Source: Campylobacteraceae bacterium (GTDB lineage Bacteria; Campylobacterota; Campylobacteria; Campylobacterales; Sulfurovaceae). Taken from it: a stretch of DNA of 18,591 nt. A program made the position numbers and the translations under genes. Below the pieces are notes generated by a model that was not told the origin of the DNA, made no database searches, and worked only from the letters and a program-made list of their open reading frames with translations. Shown here piece after piece: positions 14,945 to 18,591 of this stretch. Every line of letters starts with the position of its first letter. The first letter of the stretch is position 1. Where the stretch lies: the NCBI GenBank assembly GCA_027002755.1, contig JALWZI010000148.1, forward strand, positions 1 to 18,591, written 5' to 3'.

Positions 14945-14950
14945 TCATCG

Positions 14951-15439
14951 TCATTTCATCTCCAACTTTTCCGAATAGACCCTCGCCTTCTCCTCGAAGC
15001 TCATCGCTGCGTAGGCCGGTGAAGGCGACGGCAGATAGTCCCGTTCGATCTCCAGATCGCCGAAGTGCCGTTCGAAAAGCTCCTGGGCTTTGCGTCCGGT
15101 GAAGAGGAGTTTTCGGATCGAAGGATACTGCCGTAGCAGTGTCGGAATGTCGTTGACCTCGATCCCCTCCAGGGAACTGTCCAGGGAGTTGCTGCGCCGG
15201 CAACCGGCCACCATATCCCAGAGACCGAGTTTCGAGGCTTTGAGCAGCCAGATCTTCTGATCGCGGTTGTTGACGGGGTAGCCCGTCACTTTGGCGAGAA
15301 GCGGCCAGAACTGATTGCGGGGATGGGCGTAGTAGAAGGCCTTGTTGAAGGAGTCGATACTGGGAAAGCTCCCCAGGATCAGAATCTCCGTCTCGGGAAA
15401 GACAATGGGATCGAAAGGGTGTGCTAATCGTTCTTCCAT
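14951..15439 (-). CDS. Hypoxanthine-DNA glycosylase (UDG superfamily, family 6)
   Basis: The protein has 162 residues. I chose ATG 15439 because AAGGG lies 7 nt upstream; an in-frame TTG at 15454 would add five residues but destroys that spacing. Motifs of the DNA-deoxyinosine glycosylase family are visible: ILGSFPSIDS (21-30), YYAHPRNQFW (36-45, with the likely catalytic Asn42), LGLWDMVAGCRRSNSLDSSL (71-90), LLFTGRK and LPSPSPAYAAMSFEEK (136-151), the last replacing the HPSPLS motif of classical UDG. It excises hypoxanthine arising by adenine deamination, starting base-excision repair in the cytoplasm. It is 60 bp downstream of the DUF4149 gene. Confidence 0.92.
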   Translation of the reverse strand: MEERLAHPFDPIVFPETEILILGSFPSIDSFNKAFYYAHPRNQFWPLLAKVTGYPVNNRDQKIWLLKASKLGLWDMVAGCRRSNSLDSSLEGIEVNDIPTLLRQYPSIRKLLFTGRKAQELFERHFGDLEIERDYLPSPSPAYAAMSFEEKARVYSEKLEMK

Positions 15440-15466
15440 TTGTAAACCCTTCAAATTGTTGTCTAT

Positions 15467-15494
15467 ATTCTACCCACTACACACTACCCTCTAT
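15467..15494. repeat. Four degenerate NNNCTAY heptads (TAGT family)
   Basis: ATTCTAC, CCACTAC, ACACTAC and CCTCTAT run with a 7-bp period at 15467-15494. On the minus strand they read as GTAGTGT/GTAGTGG-type units, related to ATAGTGT in the 15989-16030 array. They fill the short spacer between the DUF4149 and glycosylase genes and end 5 bp before the DUF4149 stop. Confidence 0.6.
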
Positions 15495-15499
15495 CAAAC

Positions 15500-15979
15500 T
15501 CATTTACAGGCCCTCTGCATATTGCGTACCATCAGCACCAGAATCGCCACAGCGAAGATTTTGAAATCGAGTTCACTCCCTTTGTGGGTGTTGATGAAGG
15601 CCTGGCTCCGGGTCATTTCCTCCCCTGCCATCTGCATCGTGACGATGTCGGGTAGATAGTACCAGTTGAACATCGCCCCGGTAAAGATCACCACAAAGGC
15701 GGCGGCGATAGCGACCTTGTCCCGTTCGCCCATCTTGTAGCGATACCCTTCATAGAGAAAGACCGCCAGAATCGTCACCGTCACGGCATAGCTCAGCAGC
15801 ACGAAGTTGCGGGTCATGATCAGGCCCTCCTGATAATGGCTCAGCAGTTCACTCCCTAAGTATTTGGCCGAGTGAAAGATCACCGGTGCCACCACCGCCC
15901 CGGCATAGATCACCGCTCCCAGCATCGCTCCCAGCCAGATCAGATAGGCCATCGTCGCCATTCGAAAGTATTTTTTCAT
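15500..15979 (-). CDS. DUF4149-type four-helix membrane protein
   Basis: The protein has 159 residues; ATG 15979 is preceded by AAGGA at good spacing. Four hydrophobic segments are visible at about 8-33, 58-77, 88-108 and 138-153. Features of the DUF4149 family include the small-residue-rich first helix (GAMLGAVIYAGAVVAPVIF) and the polar loop before helix 4. Such proteins are common in Campylobacterota and other Proteobacteria; the function is unknown. It has no polar catalytic motif that I can see. It lies between prmC and the glycosylase gene, separated on both sides by heptad repeats. Confidence 0.85.
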   Translation of the reverse strand: MKKYFRMATMAYLIWLGAMLGAVIYAGAVVAPVIFHSAKYLGSELLSHYQEGLIMTRNFVLLSYAVTVTILAVFLYEGYRYKMGERDKVAIAAAFVVIFTGAMFNWYYLPDIVTMQMAGEEMTRSQAFINTHKGSELDFKIFAVAILVLMVRNMQRACK

Positions 15980-15988
15980 TCTTTATCC

Positions 15989-16030
15989 TTAGTTTTTAGT
16001 CGTTAGTCTCTAGTCGATAGTGTTTGGTGT
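15989..16030. repeat. Six NTAGTNN heptads
   Basis: Six consecutive 7-bp units run at 15989-16030 with consensus NTAGTNN: TTAGTTT first, TTAGTCG at 15996, CTAGTCG at 16010, ATAGTGT at 16017, and the divergent TTGGTGT last. The array begins 10 bp upstream of the DUF4149 start codon, so it lies in that gene's leader or promoter region. Confidence 0.85.
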
Positions 16031-16072
16031 CGCCATTGGCGACGATTTAATAAGGGCGTTGCTCCGCAACGC
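16029..16072. repeat. Two perfect palindromes upstream of the DUF4149 gene
   Basis: GTCGCC/GGCGAC (16029-16034 and 16038-16043, loop ATT) and GCGTTGC/GCAACGC (16056-16062 and 16066-16072, loop TCC) are perfect inverted repeats 12 bp apart. The second matches the element at 14742-14758. On the minus strand they lie after prmC and could act as processing or weak termination sites, but no T-run follows. Confidence 0.7.
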
Positions 16073-16103
16073 AAACCAACATCTCCATCATCCAAAATCA
16101 TCT

Positions 16104-16132
16104 CATTCTCCATTCTCAATCCTCAATTCTCC
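16104..16132. repeat. ATTCTCN heptad array overlapping the prmC stop
   Basis: ATTCTCC (16105), ATTCTCA (16112), ATCCTCA (16119) and ATTCTCC (16126) run with period 7, the same family as at 10556-10604 and 14708-14735. The array extends into the 3' end of prmC: the stop codon (16123-16125) and the last Glu-Asn codons are repeat-derived. Confidence 0.85.
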
Positions 16133-16947
16133 ATCACTATAAATCCCCGGTCCAATCCCGCCAGATCCCGATAGAAACGGTAGTGTTCGATCCCCTTCTC
16201 CCGGAAATACGCCTCCATCGGCTTACACTGATCGAAACCCATTTCGCAGATTGCCGGGACCCTCCGCTCCCGGGCCAGATCGACGATCCGGCGCAGCAGC
16301 ACCGTCCCGTCACCGGGAGCGTAAAGTGCGGAGGAGGGTTCATAGTCGGCCACATTGGGCTCCAGCTCGGTCCCCTCGGCCACATAGGGAGGATTGGAGA
16401 GGATCAGTTCCGTCTCGGAGGGTTCGACCCCCTCCAGAAGCGAAGTGTGCCGCAGTGTGACACGGTCCTCTACCCCAAAACGTCGCAGGTTCTCCCGGGC
16501 GACCTCCAGGGCCTCCATACTGATGTCCGTCGCGACGATCCGCAGCCCGGGGAAGAGCCTCGCCAGGGTCACCGAGATCGCTCCGCTGCCGACGCCGATC
16601 TCGGCGATCCGTCGAATTCCCCGCTCCCGGATCAAAGCCGCCGCCTCGTCGACCAGGATCTCTGTCTCCGGACGGGGGATCAAAGCGCCGGGAGCGATGA
16701 AGAACTCTTCACCGTAAAAGCTCACTCCACCGGTGATATATTCCACCGGTTCATGGGCAAGGCGCCGCTCGATCAAGGCGAAAAACACTTCCGGCTTCTC
16801 CAATACCTCCCGATCACGAAGGAGTAGACGACTCCGTTCGCAATCCAGGTGATATGCAAGCAGAATTTCCGCCTCAAGACGGGGACGTTCGACGACCGGC
16901 TGCAGCAATTTGACCGCCTCCTGCAGAGCCTCGGCAGCCGTCACCAT
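16123..16947 (-). CDS. prmC: Peptide chain release factor N5-glutamine methyltransferase PrmC
   Basis: The protein has 274 residues. ATG 16947 is preceded by GAGG at 7 nt; the longer open frame upstream overlaps the M48 gene and is rejected. The N-terminal helical domain (1-75) that recognises release factors leads into FYGEEFFIAPGALIPRPETE (77-96), a PrmC/HemK hallmark. The Rossmann methyltransferase follows, with SAM motif EIGVGSG (116-122), acidic D141 for the ribose and the catalytic NPPY (185-188). It methylates the Gln of the GGQ motif of RF1 and RF2, raising termination efficiency. It lies 34 bp after the M48 gene, probably in one operon. The C-terminal Glu-Asn and stop come from a heptad repeat array. 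Confidence 0.96.
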   Translation of the reverse strand: MVTAAEALQEAVKLLQPVVERPRLEAEILLAYHLDCERSRLLLRDREVLEKPEVFFALIERRLAHEPVEYITGGVSFYGEEFFIAPGALIPRPETEILVDEAAALIRERGIRRIAEIGVGSGAISVTLARLFPGLRIVATDISMEALEVARENLRRFGVEDRVTLRHTSLLEGVEPSETELILSNPPYVAEGTELEPNVADYEPSSALYAPGDGTVLLRRIVDLARERRVPAICEMGFDQCKPMEAYFREKGIEHYRFYRDLAGLDRGFIVMEN

Positions 16948-16981
16948 CCTACCGCCTCTTTCGCAAGTGCTGATCGCAACT

Positions 16982-18253
16982 CTACTTCTCCTCGTCCCGG
17001 TCCAGAAACTCGAAGATCCCTTCTTTGGGCAGCTCAGCATCCATATCCACCTGTTCGGGATCGAATCCCAGGGCCTCCAGCCGCTCCAGGATGGGCGGAT
17101 GGGTATGGTAGAAGCGGGAGTAGATGGGATCGGATTTGGGGAAGGACTTATTCTCGCTCACCAGTTTGAGCAGGGCCGAGATCAGGTTCTGCCGTCCGCC
17201 GATCTCGGAGCCGTAGCGGTCCGCCTCGTACTCGTTGTGGCGGCTGAGCATGCTCATCAACGGGGTATAGATGAAACTCAGCACCGGCAGCAGCAGGAAG
17301 ATCGTCGCCAGGGTCACTCCCGCCGTGGGCACGACCCCCATCTCCGTATAGAGCCCCTGAGGCAGATGACCGAAGAGGTAGAAGGCCACGAAGAGAAAGC
17401 CCCCCATCATCGCCACGTTCTTCCAGATATCTCCGTGTTTGTAGTGACCCAGTTCGTGTCCCAGTACCGCCAGGAGCTCCTTGTCGCTCAGTTTGTTCAG
17501 CAGCGTATCGAAAAGCACCACCCGCTTGGCCCGGCCCAGTCCGCCGAAGTAGGCGTTGAGCCGACTGTCACGTTTGCTGGCGTCCATGACGAAAATGCCG
17601 TTGCTGCGCAGCCCCGCCTCCTGCATCATCTTTTCGATCTCGTCTCTCAGCTCTCCTTCGGGAAGGGGAGTGAATTTGTTGAAGATCGGCGCGATGATCG
17701 TGGGATAGATCACGTTGGCCAGCAGCGCCACGGCAAAGAGGAGCGCGAAGCCCCAGAGCCACCAGTTCTCATTGCGGGAGACAATCCAGGCCAATGCGGC
17801 GAAAAGCGCCCCACCGAGGATCAAAAAGAGCAGGATCGATTTGAGGGTATCGACGACAAACATCCGGGGCGTCATCTTGTTGAAGCCGAAGGATTGGTCG
17901 ATCCTGAAACGTCCGTAGATCTCGAAAGGGAGCATCACCAGCCAGTTGACGGCAAAAAATCCGAAAAGGAAGAGGACGGCGTTGACAACGGTATCTTCGC
18001 TTCCGACCACACCCTGCAGCCAACGGAAACCGCCCAGAACCCACCCAAGAAAGAGCAGATACTCCGCAAAGCTCTCCAAAATGGCAAGACGCTCTTTGGC
18101 CACAGCGTAGTTTCCCGCGACATAGTAGCGCCCCTGGGGCATCAGTACCGGTTTGCGCCGTTTTTCCACATTGATATAGCCGATCTGCATGATCGAGAAA
18201 TAGATCTTGGCGAGTATGTAGAGGGAGTAGATCCCGATAATCCACAGAAGCAT
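16982..18253 (-). CDS. M48/Ste24-type integral membrane zinc metalloprotease
   Basis: The protein has 423 residues; ATG 18253 has AAAGGA upstream. It matches the CAAX-protease-1/Ste24 branch of M48: an N-terminal region of several helices (about 1-25, 60-80, 90-108, 135-158, 165-185), the conserved FEIYGRFRIDQSFGFNKMT, ASKRDSRLNAYFGGLG, then the zinc motif HELGH (266-270) and the third ligand in NEYEADRYG (E343), with two more helices between. It ends in a soluble tail containing YSRFYHTHPP and ERLEAL, also typical. All catalytic residues are present. It should be an inner-membrane protease for membrane-protein quality control; bacteria lack CAAX prenylation, so the natural substrate is unknown. 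It is the first gene of the minus-strand series. Confidence 0.93.
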   Translation of the reverse strand: MLLWIIGIYSLYILAKIYFSIMQIGYINVEKRRKPVLMPQGRYYVAGNYAVAKERLAILESFAEYLLFLGWVLGGFRWLQGVVGSEDTVVNAVLFLFGFFAVNWLVMLPFEIYGRFRIDQSFGFNKMTPRMFVVDTLKSILLFLILGGALFAALAWIVSRNENWWLWGFALLFAVALLANVIYPTIIAPIFNKFTPLPEGELRDEIEKMMQEAGLRSNGIFVMDASKRDSRLNAYFGGLGRAKRVVLFDTLLNKLSDKELLAVLGHELGHYKHGDIWKNVAMMGGFLFVAFYLFGHLPQGLYTEMGVVPTAGVTLATIFLLLPVLSFIYTPLMSMLSRHNEYEADRYGSEIGGRQNLISALLKLVSENKSFPKSDPIYSRFYHTHPPILERLEALGFDPEQVDMDAELPKEGIFEFLDRDEEK

Positions 18254-18292
18254 TGTTTTCCTTTGACGAGTTGGGAAGCTTATTGCTGAGAG

Positions 18293-18298
18293 ATTTTA
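18293..18298 (-). promoter_or_regulatory. Candidate -10 for the M48-prmC transcript
   Basis: On the minus strand GGATAAAAT gives a TAAAAT -10 at 18293-18298, 39 bp before the ATG, with a T-rich upstream stretch (GCTTTTGTTTTGTTTATTC) as is usual for Campylobacterota promoters. No consensus -35 is present. Motif evidence only. Confidence 0.35.
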
Positions 18299-18371
18299 TC
18301 CGAATAAACAAAACAAAAGCTAAACAGCCGTCAGGAAGCCGGTTCCTCCAATAGCCAGAAGCGATTTACAC

Positions 18372-18377
18372 TATAAT
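18372..18377 (+). promoter_or_regulatory. Candidate -10 for the transporter gene
   Basis: A perfect TATAAT lies at 18372-18377, 38 bp before the plus-strand ATG at 18416. It has no TGn extension and no recognisable -35. Its location in the divergent spacer supports it. Confidence 0.5.
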
Positions 18378-18415
18378 TTAAGAATCCTCAAATGTGGAAG
18401 AAAGGAACGTCTCAG

Positions 18416-18591
18416 ATGCCATCACATCCCCAACAGAAAATTGGTGCTCATACCCTGCAGTTGATCGTGCTTATCGTCGGTATCATTCTCTGGTTCTACC
18501 CCGTCCCCGGCGGACTGGAAACCTATATCACCCAGCATCACGAAGCGGCGGAGGGCCTCAAATTCACTCCCCAGACCGCCTGGCACCTTTT
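18416..18591 (+). CDS. DASS/SLC13-type anion:sodium symporter (5' end only)
   Basis: Fifty-eight codons are visible from ATG 18416, with AAAGGA about 9 nt upstream; the rest lies beyond the window. The visible N-terminus has a short polar stretch, a first transmembrane helix (LQLIVLIVGIILWFYPVP, about 14-31), and a linker ending in FTPQTAWHLF. The pattern WFxPxPxGL followed by AWxLF before the second helix is characteristic of the divalent anion:Na+ symporter family (dicarboxylate, sulfate or phosphate transporters). Substrate cannot be inferred from this fragment. The call rests on a short stretch. Confidence 0.65.
   Translation, partial: MPSHPQQKIGAHTLQLIVLIVGIILWFYPVPGGLETYITQHHEAAEGLKFTPQTAWHL

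Larger units (their letters stand above)
14683..14950. other. Repeat-packed spacer between apaH and the glycosylase gene
   Basis: Nearly all of these 268 bp consist of short repeats. In order: the ribosome-binding-site hairpin, a GGAGAAT array, three small palindromes, a CCARTGA array, CGACTAN units, a stretch with GTAGGTCGGGTTATATGCCC (14878-14897) reminiscent of REP-like GTCGGGTT elements, and an 8-bp-period CCAATAYA array. I see no gene and no clear promoter. Confidence 0.8.

Noticed and set aside
10556..16132. CRISPR array
   Set aside because: The units are 7-8 bp, directly abutting, with no spacers, and no cas genes are nearby.
16948..17040. Upstream in-frame extension of prmC
   Set aside because: It overlaps the end of the M48 gene, and ATG 16947 has a good ribosome binding site and gives the normal 274-residue length.
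16910..18289. A 459-codon plus-strand open frame opposite the M48 gene
   Set aside because: It is antisense to a clear protease with HELGH, is rich in Gln/His/Asp as expected of a shadow frame, and has no convincing ribosome binding site or family match.

Overview
This window looks like Campylobacterota chromosome, probably a Sulfurovum- or Nitratifractor-type deep-sea or sediment lineage of moderate GC. The family calls come from recognising protein sequence; the genus is a guess. Supporting signs are the HQWRQPL-type histidine kinase, the prepilin leader style (xA|FTMLE), strong extended -10 promoters with poor -35 boxes, and D/E-X-N-X-S/T sequons in the secreted proteins.

Left part (1-9869): a pseudopilus / type IV pilus-like tip locus. 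A GspH/MshC-like prepilin (minus strand, cut by the window edge) is divergent from a tightly coupled four-gene plus-strand operon. That operon encodes a 2192-residue secreted multidomain protein (signal peptide, jelly-roll-like module, DUF11-like module, four cadherin/Ig-like repeats, PA14 domain, long Asn/Asp-rich C-terminal region with two cysteine clusters) and then PilV/MshD-like, PilW/GspJ/MshO-like and PilX/GspK/MshP-like minor prepilins. The set of parts resembles the mshC-D-O-P-Q end of an MSHA locus, but with the giant gene first. I infer a minor-pilin complex that primes and caps a filament carrying the giant protein as tip adhesin. The most striking signal is that the secreted products carry 34 copies of the bacterial N-glycosylation sequon. 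Twenty-three lie in the C-terminal 60% of the giant protein, and none lies in its first 830 residues.

Middle (9870-12549): hpf (long-form ribosome hibernation factor), then an Aer-like PAS histidine kinase and an OmpR-type response regulator joined by an ATGA overlap.

Right part (12546-18253, minus strand): pepD-like M20C dipeptidase, apaH, a hypoxanthine-DNA glycosylase, a DUF4149 membrane protein, prmC and an M48/Ste24-type membrane protease. The RR and pepD genes converge and share a CTAG stop. The spacers in this part are packed with short tandem repeats, almost all with a 7-bp period and in at least three sequence families, together with small perfect palindromes. Similar heptads occur between hpf and the kinase gene. 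The form resembles cyanobacterial STRR heptamers. One array supplies the last codons and stop of prmC. At 18416 a DASS/SLC13-type anion transporter gene starts on the plus strand and runs off the window.

No tRNA, rRNA, CRISPR array, insertion sequence or phage gene was seen.
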